Shown piece by piece: positions 52,109-61,830 of a DNA stretch of 64,000 nucleotides (the stretch's first letter is position 1; each line of letters opens with the position of its first letter). Location: positions 35,281 to 99,280 of the forward strand of contig NZ_JALHLS010000014.1 of assembly GCF_022844445.1 (NCBI RefSeq). Reading direction: 5' to 3'. Below the pieces are notes generated by a model, which ran no database searches, had not been told where the DNA came from, and saw only the letters and a list, made by a program, of their open reading frames with translations. The stretch comes from Hyphomonas sp. Its GTDB lineage: Bacteria > Pseudomonadota > Alphaproteobacteria > Caulobacterales > Hyphomonadaceae. The translations under genes were made by a program, and so were the position numbers.

Positions 52109-52876
52109 TTAGAAAGCAAACTGCTCGGTCAGGATGCGCTCGTCCAGGGCATGGCCCGGATCGAACAGCAGCGTTAACCTGCGGGTGTGATCTGCTTCCA
52201 CCGTGACGCGAACGATGTCGCGCACTTCCTGGTTGTCGGCAGACGCGGAAACCGGCCGCCGGTCCGGCGCCTGCACTTCAAGCTCCACTCGCGCATCATG
52301 GCGCAGCAGCGCTCCCCGCCAGCGGCGTGGCCGGAAGGCGCTGACCGGGGTCATCGCCAGCATGTTTGCCCCAATCGGCAGGATCGGCCCGTGAGCGGAG
52401 AGGTTATAAGCGGTCGAGCCGGCGGGCGTTGCCACCATGATGCCGTCGCAAACAAGCTCGTCCATCCGCACCCGGCCATCCACGGTGATCTTCAGTCTCG
52501 CCGACTGCGCCGTCTGGCGCAGCAGCGACACTTCGTTGATCGCCAGCGCCCGGTGTTCGGCCCCGTGGATGTCCACCGCGAACATCCGTAGCGGGGTCAG
52601 GCTTGCCCGCTCCGCCGCATCGATCCGCTCGGGCAGCCCCTCGGCCTGGTATTCGTTCATCAGAAAGCCGATCGTGCCAAGGTTCATGCCGTAGACCGGC
52701 CGATTGTCGGTAAACCGCCGACGCAGCGTGTCCAGCATGGCCCCGTCGCCGCCGAGGGCGACCACCACGTCGGCGTCCTCCTCCGGCACATTGCCGTATC
52801 GCGCCGCCAGCAGGGGCAGGGCCTGCTGCGCTTCGGGGCGCTTTGAGGCGAAAAATGCAAGTTTCAGGTTAGCCAT
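52109..52876 (-). CDS. nadK: NAD kinase
   Basis: 255 residues; makes NADP from NAD and ATP. Starts MANLKLAFFASKRPEAQQAL, with the GGDG motif at residues 42-45 (VVALGGDGAMLDTL), LNLGTIGFLM, AINEVSLLR and the NAD-site DGIMVATPAGSTAYNLSAHG. Length fits short alphaproteobacterial NadK. A longer frame (start near 52996) adds 40 residues unlike the family and is rejected. Divergent from the aldolase gene. Confidence 0.95.
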   Translation of the reverse strand: MANLKLAFFASKRPEAQQALPLLAARYGNVPEEDADVVVALGGDGAMLDTLRRRFTDNRPVYGMNLGTIGFLMNEYQAEGLPERIDAAERASLTPLRMFAVDIHGAEHRALAINEVSLLRQTAQSARLKITVDGRVRMDELVCDGIMVATPAGSTAYNLSAHGPILPIGANMLAMTPVSAFRPRRWRGALLRHDARVELEVQAPDRRPVSASADNQEVRDIVRVTVEADHTRRLTLLFDPGHALDERILTEQFAF

Positions 52877-53022
52877 GCCGGCATGTGCAAATGCTTTGAG
52901 CATGGCGTCAAGGCGACGCGCCCCAAGCGGGCAAACCGAACCTGACACGTCCGTCACCTTCATCTGGCGCCTCGCGCCGAGTTCGGCTAAACTCACCTCA
53001 ATAGACAGGGAGAAACATCAAG

Positions 53023-53814
53023 ATGGCCGACGGTAACCCCAATATCGATGTCCGCAGCGCCGTAAGCGAAGCGGAGTGGAAAGCCCGCGTCGATCTCGCC
53101 GCGCTGTACCGCCTGACGGCGCTGTACGGCTGGGACGACATGATCTTCACCCACATCTCCCACCGGATCCCGGGCCCGGAACACCACTTCCTGATCAACC
53201 CCTACGGCTGGTTCTTCGAGGAAATCACCGCCTCTTCGCTCGTGAAAGTCGATCTGGACGGCAACATCGTTCAGGAAACCGACGCGATGATCAATCCGGC
53301 CGGCTTCACCATCCACTCGGCCATCCACGCTGCCCGCGAAGACGCCACGGTCGTGATGCACCTGCACACCGATCAGGGCGTCGCCGTCTCCTCGCAAAAG
53401 GAAGGCCTTCTGCCGATCAGCCAGACCGCCATGATCGTTCGCGAAGACATTGCCTACCATGACTATGAAGGCGTGGCGTTGGACCTTGACGAGCGCGAGC
53501 GCCTCGTGCGCGACCTCGGCCCCACCAAGCACTCCATGCTGCTGCGCAACCACGGCACGCTGACCTGCGGCGAAAGTGCGGCGCTGACCTTCACCCGCAT
53601 GTTCTTCCTGGAGCGAGCCTGCAAGATGCAGGTCATGGCCCTCACGGCCGGCCGCGACGGCGTTCTGGAGTGCGGCGAAGAGCTGCAGGACAAGGTGGCA
53701 GGGCAGGGCGGCCTCACCAAGCACAGCTCGGGCATGTCGACCCTGACGGACCGCCTCGTCTGGCCGGCTCTCCTGCGCAAGCTGGACCGCCAGCTGCCCG
53801 GTTATGCCGCATAG
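53023..53814 (+). CDS. Class II aldolase/adducin family protein
   Basis: 263 residues. Metal-binding and fold motifs: LYGWDDMIFTHISHRIPG, FLINPYGWFFEEITASSLV, DGNIV, HSAIHAAREDATVVMHLHT (zinc His-x-His), and SMLLRNHGTLTCGES with a third His. Members are sugar-phosphate aldolases or epimerases; adducin-like ones lack clear substrates. GACAGGGAG lies before the ATG. The gene stands alone. Confidence 0.9.
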   Translation: MADGNPNIDVRSAVSEAEWKARVDLAALYRLTALYGWDDMIFTHISHRIPGPEHHFLINPYGWFFEEITASSLVKVDLDGNIVQETDAMINPAGFTIHSAIHAAREDATVVMHLHTDQGVAVSSQKEGLLPISQTAMIVREDIAYHDYEGVALDLDERERLVRDLGPTKHSMLLRNHGTLTCGESAALTFTRMFFLERACKMQVMALTAGRDGVLECGEELQDKVAGQGGLTKHSSGMSTLTDRLVWPALLRKLDRQLPGYAA

Positions 53815-53842
53815 GTATTTCTGCGGATAAGCCTAAATAAAC

Positions 53843-53871
53843 GCCGGGCCTAAACCAGAAGCAGGCCCGGC
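53843..53871 (+). terminator. Hairpin after the aldolase gene
   Basis: Perfect 9-base stem GCCGGGCCT (53843-53851) / AGGCCCGGC (53863-53871) with an 11-base loop, 28 bases after the stop. No T-run follows, so termination is plausible but not certain; it also lies just before hemA. Confidence 0.5.
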
Positions 53872-53917
53872 GGCTCCTTGCGGAGCACCCTCACCAGTGA
53901 AAGTCAGCGTGCGGCAA

Positions 53918-55135
53918 ATGAAGCATCTCAAATCGTTCGAAGACGCCCTCAACAATATTCGCGGCGAGGGCCGTTACCGGGTTTTCATTGATCTCCAGCG
54001 CCATCGCGGCCGCTTCCCAAAGGCGACGGCCCGCATGGAAGATGGCGAGCGCGAAGTCACCATCTGGTGCTCCAACGACTATCTGGCCATGGGCCAGGAC
54101 GATGAAGTCATCGCCTCAATGCACGAGGCTATCGATAACTTCGGCGCCGGTTCCGGCGGCACCCGCAACATCTCCGGCACCACTCGCTACCACGTTGAGC
54201 TTGAGCGCGAACTCGCCGATCTTCACGGCAAAGAAGCTTCGCTGCTGTTCACGTCAGGCTACGTCTCCAATGACGCGACCCTGTCCACCCTCGGCAAGAT
54301 CCTGCCGAACCTGATCATCTATTCCGACGCGCTGAACCACGCCTCAATGATCGAGGGCATCCGCCGCTCCGGCGCCGAGTACCGCGTGTTCCGCCACAAT
54401 GACGTGGAACACCTGCGCGCGCTGCTCGAACTCGATGATCCGGCCCGTCCGAAACTGATCGCCTTCGAAAGCGTCTATTCGATGGACGGCGATTTCGGCC
54501 GCATGCAGGAAATCTGCGACCTCGCCGAAGAGTTCGACGCATTGACCTATCTTGATGAAGTCCACGCCGTCGGCCTGTACGGTGAGCAGGGCGCTGGCGT
54601 TGCCGAGATGCTCGGCCTCGGAGACCGCATCGACATTATCGAAGGCACGCTCGCGAAGGGTTACGGCGTCATGGGCGGCTACATCGCCAGCCATGGCAGC
54701 GTCGTGGACGCGATCCGCTCAATGGCCTCCGGCTTCATCTTCAGTACTTCGACTTGCCCGGTGATGGCCGCCGGTGCGCTCGCCAGCATCCGCAAGCTGC
54801 GCACTGACGAAGGCCGCCGCCTGCGCGCGATCCATCAACAGAAGGCTGCGCAGCTGAAACAGAAATTCCTGGACGAGGGCCTGCCCGTCATGGACTCTCC
54901 CTCGCACATTGTGCCGTTGCTTGTCGGCGATCCTGAGCGTTGCAAGGCACTGTCCGACACGCTGCTGTTCGACTTCGGTATCTATGTCCAGCCGATCAAC
55001 TATCCGACCGTGCCGCGCGGCACCGAGCGTCTGCGGTTTACGCCCAGCCCGGTGCACGACGAGATCATGATGGACGAGTTGGTCGCCGCCTTGCTCGCGG
55101 TCTGGAAGCAGCTGGGGCTCGATCAGGCCGCGTGA
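53918..55135 (+). CDS. hemA: 5-aminolevulinate synthase (PLP-dependent)
   Basis: 405 residues; the C4 route of heme synthesis, glycine plus succinyl-CoA to ALA, characteristic of alphaproteobacteria. Motifs: [67 protein letters not shown]-Lys near residue 247 in [14 protein letters not shown], and HIVPLLVGD. Of two starts, GTG 53897 has GGAG 11 bases before; ATG 53918 gives the same N-terminal length as Caulobacter HemA by memory and is preferred. Convergent with the mucR-like gene. Confidence 0.94.
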   Translation: MKHLKSFEDALNNIRGEGRYRVFIDLQRHRGRFPKATARMEDGEREVTIWCSNDYLAMGQDDEVIASMHEAIDNFGAGSGGTRNISGTTRYHVELERELADLHGKEASLLFTSGYVSNDATLSTLGKILPNLIIYSDALNHASMIEGIRRSGAEYRVFRHNDVEHLRALLELDDPARPKLIAFESVYSMDGDFGRMQEICDLAEEFDALTYLDEVHAVGLYGEQGAGVAEMLGLGDRIDIIEGTLAKGYGVMGGYIASHGSVVDAIRSMASGFIFSTSTCPVMAAGALASIRKLRTDEGRRLRAIHQQKAAQLKQKFLDEGLPVMDSPSHIVPLLVGDPERCKALSDTLLFDFGIYVQPINYPTVPRGTERLRFTPSPVHDEIMMDELVAALLAVWKQLGLDQAA

Positions 55136-55153
55136 GACGGGGCTCCGCGGCCT

Positions 55154-55552
55154 TTACCGCTTTTTTCCGAGGCCGATCTGCTTCGCGTGTCGCGAACGCA
55201 GTTTGGCGTAGTTCGGCGCTACCATCGGATAGTCGGCGGGAAGTCCCCACTTCGCGCGATATTCTTCCGGCGTGGTGTCATAACGGGTTCGAAGATAGCG
55301 TTTCAGCATCTTCAGCTTCCGGCCATCTTCCAGGCAGACAATGTATTCCGGGGTCACCGACTTCGCGACTGCGATCGCCGGTTCCAGTTTTTCTTTTGGT
55401 GCTTCGGTCTGTTGAGTGAGGCTGATGATCGTCGCGTGCACAGTCTTGATCAGGTCAGGTAGAGCGCCCGCCTGAAGCGAGTTGTTGGCTACATAAGAGG
55501 ACACGATTTCCACGGTCATCTCGAGCAACTCGGATTCTTCTAGTTCTTTCAT
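55154..55552 (-). CDS. MucR/Ros family transcriptional regulator with altered zinc ligands
   Basis: 132 residues starting MKELEESELLEMTVEIVSSY. The MucR core is clear: ITP-like VTPEYIVCLEDGRKLKMLK, then EEYRAKWGLPADYPMVAPNY, GLGKKR. In Ros the zinc ligands are C-x2-C-x9-H-x4-H; here the positions are Cys73, Asp76, Tyr86 and Tyr91, so only one is a standard ligand. It probably still binds DNA as a global regulator of envelope or cell-cycle genes. AAGGGG precedes the ATG at 55552. Divergent from glyA. Confidence 0.9.
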   Translation of the reverse strand: MKELEESELLEMTVEIVSSYVANNSLQAGALPDLIKTVHATIISLTQQTEAPKEKLEPAIAVAKSVTPEYIVCLEDGRKLKMLKRYLRTRYDTTPEEYRAKWGLPADYPMVAPNYAKLRSRHAKQIGLGKKR

Positions 55553-55705
55553 GTCCCGCCCCTTCCGGCCCTGTATTCTGAAATGCAGGATCCGAAGATC
55601 GAAATGTTTAAGTGTAATCGGTGGCGCACGTAAAGTATCTAACCCTGAAGGCCGCCAATATATTTGAGTTTTGCCAGTTACCACATCAGTTTGAACATCA
55701 GTTAA

Positions 55706-55762
55706 GCGCCTGTTGCCCCGCGGGGCTCAGGCGCGTAAACAGCCGGGGACTCGGACCCGGAG
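55706..55762 (+). promoter_or_regulatory. Structured leader of glyA
   Basis: Nested hairpin: GCGCCTG (55706-55712) pairs with CAGGCGC (55728-55734) and encloses the self-complementary GCCCCGCGGGGC. A second stem CCGGG/CCCGG follows. Both precede the glyA ribosome site. I cannot match it to a known riboswitch; it may be a leader structure or the end of an upstream transcript. Confidence 0.4.
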
Positions 55763-55768
55763 CACTTC

Positions 55769-57076
<1,308 letters not shown>

Positions 57077-57082
57077 TACGTC

Positions 57083-57556
57083 TTGCGGTGCCCGTTCTGC
57101 AGCTCGGACAATACATCTGTAAAGGACAGCCGCGCGGCTGAAGATGATACCGCTGTCCGTCGCCGCCGGGTCTGTGAGAACTGCGGCGCCCGCTTCACCA
57201 CGTTCGAGCGCGTGCAGCTGCGCGAGATCATGGTCGTCAAGCGCGATGGCAAACGTGCCCTGTTCGACCGCGAGAAGGTGCAGCGTTCCATCATGGTTGC
57301 CCTGCGCAAGCGCCCGGTAGACCGTGAGCGCATCGACCAGATGGTCTCCGGCATCGTACGCAAACTCGAAAGCGGCGGCGAGACCGAAATCCCGTCCTCG
57401 CAGGTCGGCGAACTCGTTATGGAAGCGCTGAAGCGCGTCGACCCCGTCGGCTACGTTCGCTACGCCTCAGTGTACCGCGACTTTAAAGATCCCAGCGACT
57501 TCGCCCAGTTCATCGAGAAGGCTGCGCTCGATGAAGAAGACGCGCCCGGAGAATGA
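57083..57556 (+). CDS. nrdR: Transcriptional repressor NrdR
   Basis: 157 residues; represses ribonucleotide reductase genes in response to ATP/dATP. Zinc ribbon [16 protein letters not shown]...[13 protein letters not shown] (four Cys), then the ATP-cone domain [23 protein letters not shown] start at 57083 is used, 6 bases after glyA; it gives the expected MRCPFC start. Stop overlaps the next ATG (ATGA). Confidence 0.96.
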   Translation: MRCPFCSSDNTSVKDSRAAEDDTAVRRRRVCENCGARFTTFERVQLREIMVVKRDGKRALFDREKVQRSIMVALRKRPVDRERIDQMVSGIVRKLESGGETEIPSSQVGELVMEALKRVDPVGYVRYASVYRDFKDPSDFAQFIEKAALDEEDAPGE

Positions 57557-58206
57557 CCGGCGTCCGCGTCACCCTGAAACTTGCCACCTCGCTCGACGGC
57601 CGCATCGCGCTCGCAGATGGCACCAGCCAGTGGATTACCTCCAGCGCCTCGCGAGCCCGGTCCCACGACCTGCGCGCTGCGCATGACGCCATCATGGTTG
57701 GCTCCGGTACGGTCCTTGCCGACGATCCGCTGCTCACCGCCCGCACAATCCCGCTGCCCGTCCGCCAGCCCGTCCGCATTGTCGCGGATTCGTCTGGCCG
57801 CACGCCGCTGACCTCCAAGCTGATGACTTCTCTCAGTGTCGGTCCGGTCGTCATCGTCACCGCCGGTAGCGAGGCGCCCGCGCACGCCGCCGCCGGCGCC
57901 GCCATCTGGCGCTGCGGCAACGGCATTCGTGTGAGCGTGCCCGACTTCCTCCGCCGCGCACACGCCGAGGGTATCCGCACGATCCTCCTCGAAGGCGGCA
58001 GCCACCTCGCGGCCAGCTTCGTGCGAGCCGGCGCTGTGCATGAACTCGCCTGGTTCCGCGCGCCCATCCTGATCGGCGGAGAGGGCCTCTCGGCCGTGGC
58101 CGAACTCGGTCTCACAGATCTCAAGTCTGCGACCCGCTGGCGCCCTGTCGCGACGGAACGGATTGGAGACGACGTTCTCGATACTTATGTTCGATTTGAG
58201 CAATAG
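57553..58206 (+). CDS. ribD: RibD reductase domain only (5-amino-6-ribosylamino-uracil reductase)
   Basis: 217 residues equal to the C-terminal, DHFR-like half of Rib[66 protein letters not shown]. It reduces the ribosyl side chain to ribityl with NADPH. The N-terminal zinc deaminase domain (HxE and PCxxxxxCxxC) is absent: the start overlaps the end of nrdR, leaving no room for it. The deaminase must be encoded elsewhere. Confidence 0.9.
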   Translation: MTGVRVTLKLATSLDGRIALADGTSQWITSSASRARSHDLRAAHDAIMVGSGTVLADDPLLTARTIPLPVRQPVRIVADSSGRTPLTSKLMTSLSVGPVVIVTAGSEAPAHAAAGAAIWRCGNGIRVSVPDFLRRAHAEGIRTILLEGGSHLAASFVRAGAVHELAWFRAPILIGGEGLSAVAELGLTDLKSATRWRPVATERIGDDVLDTYVRFEQ

Positions 58207-58225
58207 GCGCCGGCAGGAAACTCCA

Positions 58226-58846
58226 ATGTTTACAGGTCTTGTCACTGATGTCGGCACCATCCGCCGGGCGGAGCACCGCAACGGGCTGACCCGTTTCGAG
58301 GTCGTAAGCGGCTATCCGCTCGCGGACATCGCGCTTGGCGCCTCGGTCATGCACTCAGGGGTCTGCCTCACCGTCGTGGACATGGGCCCCGCAGACCGCG
58401 GCGCCTGGTTTGCGGTCGAGGCCGTCCCCGAAACCTTGTCGAAAACCGTTCTCGGCGGCTGGGCCGAAGGCAGCCGGGTCAATCTTGAGAAGAGCCTCCG
58501 GCTTGGCGACGAACTCGGCGGCCACTTCGTCTTCGGCCACGTGGACGGCGTCGGGGAGGTCATCTCGGTCGAGCCGGAAGGCCAGTCTTTCCGCGTCACC
58601 ATCCGCCCGCCTGCCGTCATCGCCCGCTATTTCGCCACCAAGGGCTCCGCCGCCATCGACGGCGTTTCCCTCACCGTCGCAGCCGCTTTGCCGAACGGTG
58701 ACTTTCAGGTCGCCATCATCCCGCATACCTGGGAAGTCACGACCCTCAGTGCACTGAAGGCCGGCGATAGGGTGAATCTCGAAATCGATATGCTTGCACG
58801 CTATGTCGCGCGCATGATCGGCGCCGACGCGCCGGAAGGAAAGTAA
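58226..58846 (+). CDS. ribE: Riboflavin synthase, alpha chain
   Basis: 206 residues; dismutation of two lumazines into riboflavin. MFTGLVTDVGTIRRAEH start, HSGVCLTVVDM, NLEKSLRLGDELGGHFVFGH and a second repeat with DGVSLTVAAALP and NLEIDMLARYVAR, i.e. the usual two lumazine-binding repeats. ATG 58226 with AGGA before it; frames before 58226 are not part of the protein. Confidence 0.96.
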   Translation: MFTGLVTDVGTIRRAEHRNGLTRFEVVSGYPLADIALGASVMHSGVCLTVVDMGPADRGAWFAVEAVPETLSKTVLGGWAEGSRVNLEKSLRLGDELGGHFVFGHVDGVGEVISVEPEGQSFRVTIRPPAVIARYFATKGSAAIDGVSLTVAAALPNGDFQVAIIPHTWEVTTLSALKAGDRVNLEIDMLARYVARMIGADAPEGK

Positions 58847-58852
58847 TCCGCC

Positions 58853-59980
58853 ATGAGCAACGAATTCCACGCCGCCATCTCGTCCATCGAGGAAATCATC
58901 GAGGATGCCCGCAACGGCCGAATGTTCATCCTCGTTGATGCCGAGGACCGCGAGAACGAGGGCGACCTCGTGATCCCCGCGACCTTTGCCACGCCCGAGG
59001 CGGTGAACTTCATGGCCAAGCATGGCCGCGGCCTCATTTGTCTTTCGATGACGCAGGAACGCGCCCATACGCTGCGCCTCGACATGATGACGCGAAATAA
59101 CCGCGAAAGCATGCAGACCGCCTTCACCGTCTCCATAGAGGCGAAGGAGGGTGTCACTACTGGTATCTCCGCCCATGATCGCGCCCGTACTATTGCAGTG
59201 GCAATTGATCCGACCAAGGACGATGCCGATATCGTCACTCCCGGTCACGTCTTCCCGCTGATCGCCAAGGAAGGTGGGACGCTCGTCCGCGCCGGCCACA
59301 CAGAAGCCGCCGTCGACATCTCACGCATGGCCGGCCTGTTCCCGGCCGGTGTTATCTGCGAGATAATGAATGATGATGGCACGATGGCTCGCCTGCCGGA
59401 ACTCGTCGCCTTCGCCCAGCTGCACAACCTGAAGATCGGGACCATCGCGGACCTGATCGCCTGGCGCCGGCAGAACGACCGCTTCCTCGAGCGCCGCGTC
59501 GAGGCCCCGCTGAACTCCGCCTATGGCGAGGGCTTCCGCACTGTCTGTTTCCGCAACACGCTAGACGGCTCCGAACATATCGCGATCGTGCACGGCGACA
59601 TTCGCCCGGACTCGACGACCATCGTCCGCGTCCACCGCACCGACGTGCTCGCTGATATCCTTGGCGAGAAGGGCCCCCGCGAGGGCCTCGTGCGCAAGGC
59701 CATGCAGCTGATCGCCAAGGCGCCGGAGCCCGGCGTCATCGTGTTCGTCAACATGGCGCACCCCAACGCCCTTGCCGAGCGCCTTGGGCTCAAGTCTGCT
59801 ACCCCCCGCGACCCGACCGCACCGCTGCGCGAATACGGCATCGGGGCGCAGATCCTGCGCGAACTTGGTGTTCGCCGCATGTTTTACCTTTCTGATACGC
59901 AGCCGACCCGCCTTGCGGGTCTTGACGGATACGGCCTGACGATAGAGGGCTGGCGCCGCCTGAACGAGGAGAACACTTAA
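58853..59980 (+). CDS. ribBX: 3,4-dihydroxy-2-butanone-4-phosphate synthase with degenerate GTP cyclohydrolase II domain (RibBX type)
   Basis: 375 residues. N-terminal RibB (about 1-205) is intact: ILVDAEDRENEGDLVIPA (acidic metal loop), HGRGLICLSM, TVSIEAKEGVTTGISAHDRA, AGHTEAAVDISRMAGL. The C-terminal part is GCHII-like (RVHRTDVLADILG, GIGAQILRELGVRRM) but lacks the Cys-x2-GD...Cys-x-Cys zinc motif and the catalytic Arg-Glu cluster (QEGRGIGL). Such RibB fused to a non-catalytic RibA is known as RibBX in proteobacteria. So it supplies the four-carbon unit only. Confidence 0.92.
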   Translation: MSNEFHAAISSIEEIIEDARNGRMFILVDAEDRENEGDLVIPATFATPEAVNFMAKHGRGLICLSMTQERAHTLRLDMMTRNNRESMQTAFTVSIEAKEGVTTGISAHDRARTIAVAIDPTKDDADIVTPGHVFPLIAKEGGTLVRAGHTEAAVDISRMAGLFPAGVICEIMNDDGTMARLPELVAFAQLHNLKIGTIADLIAWRRQNDRFLERRVEAPLNSAYGEGFRTVCFRNTLDGSEHIAIVHGDIRPDSTTIVRVHRTDVLADILGEKGPREGLVRKAMQLIAKAPEPGVIVFVNMAHPNALAERLGLKSATPRDPTAPLREYGIGAQILRELGVRRMFYLSDTQPTRLAGLDGYGLTIEGWRRLNEENT

Positions 59981-60408
59981 TGGCCGACCGCGTCCTTGTC
60001 GCGATTTCGCGCTATTACAAACATATCAGCGACGAGCTGGAAGCGGGCGCGCTGGAAGTGCTCGAAGCCGCCGGTGTGAAGGTTACCGTCATGGAAGTGC
60101 CCGGCGCTTTTGAAATCCCGGGCCTCATCGCCATGGCCGCCGATTCGGGCCGCTTCGATGGCGCGGTAGCTCTCGGCTGCGTCATCCGGGGGGAAACCTC
60201 GCACTATGATTACGTCTGCGGCGAGAGCGCCCGCGGGCTGATGGACCTTATTGTCCAACGCCGCCAGGCCATTGGCTACGGCATTCTGACGGTCGAAAAC
60301 GAAGCCCAGGCGCTTGCCCGGGCGGACCGCAAGCGCAAGAACAAGGGCGCCGAGGCGGCAAATGCCTGCCTCTCTATGATCAAGTTCCGCAAAGAACTGA
60401 TCCGGTGA
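59980..60408 (+). CDS. ribH: 6,7-dimethyl-8-ribityllumazine synthase
   Basis: 142 residues. Lumazine synthase motifs: VLVAISRYYKHISDELEAGA, VMEVPGAFEIPGLIAMAA (substrate site), ALGCVIRGETSHYDYVCGES, and YGILTVENEAQALAR. Forms pentamers or capsids. ATG overlaps the previous stop (TAATG) and its own stop overlaps nusB (GTGA), so the block is translationally chained. Confidence 0.96.
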   Translation: MADRVLVAISRYYKHISDELEAGALEVLEAAGVKVTVMEVPGAFEIPGLIAMAADSGRFDGAVALGCVIRGETSHYDYVCGESARGLMDLIVQRRQAIGYGILTVENEAQALARADRKRKNKGAEAANACLSMIKFRKELIR

Positions 60409-60872
60409 GCAACCCAAAATTGCCCTTTGACGTTACACGCGCGCGCCGGGCCGGTGCGCGCCTGGCCGCCGTTCAGGCGCTTTACGAAATGGAGCAGACC
60501 GACAAGTCGGCCCGCGCCACTATCCGGGACTTCATGGAAGACCGCCTCGGCCTCGGCCCGGACGGCACCCCGATTGAAGATGCCGATCCGGACCTCTTCA
60601 AATCCGTCGTCAACGCCGTCGTCGAGAACCAGGCGAAGATCGACAACGCCATCCTCGCGCGCCTCGCCGAGGGCTGGAAGCTAACCCGCCTAGATGCCAC
60701 CATGCGCGCCCTTCTGCGCGCCGGCGGCGCTGAGTTTATCGCTCACCCCGAACTGTCCGACGCCGTTATCCTCGACGAGTACGTCTCTCTCGCACACGAT
60801 TTCTTCGAGGAGTCCGACGCCAAGTTCGCTAACGCCCTCCTTCAGAACATCGGCCGCGACCTGCGCGCCTGA
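60405..60872 (+). CDS. nusB: Transcription antitermination factor NusB
   Basis: 155 residues, helical. ARRAGARLAAVQALYEMEQTD is the family's RNA-binding start, with LDATMRALLRAGGAEFIAHP and DEYVSLAHDFFEESDAKFAN later. Binds boxA RNA with S10 in rRNA antitermination. Last gene of the block; the usual thiL does not follow. Confidence 0.95.
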   Translation: MSNPKLPFDVTRARRAGARLAAVQALYEMEQTDKSARATIRDFMEDRLGLGPDGTPIEDADPDLFKSVVNAVVENQAKIDNAILARLAEGWKLTRLDATMRALLRAGGAEFIAHPELSDAVILDEYVSLAHDFFEESDAKFANALLQNIGRDLRA

Positions 60873-61660
60873 GGGCAGGGCCTGGTGGGGCTCATGCGCC
60901 ACAATCCGTCTTCTCCCGATGCAAAATCCGTAGGCGCACCAACCGGATGGAAGAATGTTCCCGAAGACCTACGCCGCACGCCTCCGGACGGTGTGAGCCC
61001 TCCGCAAGCCGATCTTCCAAGCGGCCCTCTCTCTCCTCATTTTCAGGTGCCTGGTCTAGCGGCTACATCCTTCCTGTGGCCGGCCATCTACTGAAAGTTC
61101 GGCAGCGTCCTACGCTTGAGGATGGCGCGCAGTTTCGAGAGCCGCCGCGTCACCGTCCAATAGAGGGCGCGGCATTTGCCTCGTTCGAGGGGGAAGCAGG
61201 CCGGCGGATCCCTCCGTCTACAGAGTATATGTGCCGGAGTGCAGAAGCGGGGACGATCCGGCCAATGCGAGCGACATGCCCGCAACCCAAAAGGCACCAT
61301 GCGTCCCCATCCTCCCCTCTGGAGCGGGGGAAGCGTCCGCAAGGCGGGCGGAGGAGGCTCTGCACTTACCCCTGGATTCCAGCTAACCTAAAGACTTCCC
61401 CTTCCATCGCGGCTCAATGGGACCTTCCGCTCCTGCATAGTGGGTTTGCGGGGACCGGAAATCGCACCGCGAGTTCCCGGGGGGGGCAGGGAGCGGACCG
61501 CCACCAATCGCGGTGGATGATGAGGGGCTGTTTAAACAAGGCCCACAACAAACCGGCCGGGCGCCTCCCGTATCCGGTCAAAAGGGCAGCCCGCTGCAAG
61601 TCTTTTCAGGCCCGGTCTTGCAGCCAGGCGGGAGATGAGGCAAACCCCGCTCAGACCTGA
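60873..61660. other. Gene-poor stretch before tRNA-Trp
   Basis: 788 bases without a recognisable gene. Long open frames here are Arg/Ser/Pro-rich and lack ribosome sites and family motifs, so I treat them as chance frames in high-GC DNA. Two blocks share a pattern: GAGGGGGAAGC followed by GGCCGGCGGA (about 61190) and GCGGGGGAAGC followed by CCGCAAGGCGGGCGGA (about 61328-61350). The CCGCAAGGCGGG core also occurs at about 13375. This suggests scattered intergenic hairpin elements, not coding DNA. Confidence 0.55.
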
Positions 61661-61736
61661 AGGGGTATAGCTCAGTTGGTAGAGTGGCGGTCTCCAAAAC
61701 CGCAGGTCGTGGGTTCGAGTCCCTCTGCCCCTGCCA
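61661..61736 (+). tRNA. tRNA-Trp (anticodon CCA)
   Basis: 76 bases. Acceptor AGGGGTA / TGCCCCT, D arm GCTCAGTTGGTAGAGT, anticodon stem GCGGT/ACCGC around CTCCAAA gives anticodon CCA, T arm GTGGGTTCGAGTCCCTC, discriminator G and encoded CCA end. It is not followed by secE-nusG, as is often the case elsewhere, but by a GH13 gene. Confidence 0.98.
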
Positions 61737-61830
61737 GGTCCAGATTTCCCGAAAACAAGTCTCCGCCCTTGTGCCGCCGCCCGTCCGGTGCCTACAGAAT
61801 GGCAGACCCCGGCCCGCAGGAGATTGTCCC

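Noticed and set aside
60885..61094. Possible 69-codon gene directly after nusB
   Set aside because: Start is plausible but the sequence matches nothing known to me and the downstream half is low in coding character.
60947..61660. 237-codon open frame after nusB
   Set aside because: Arg/Ser/Pro-rich, no ribosome site, covers hairpin-like blocks; read as non-coding.
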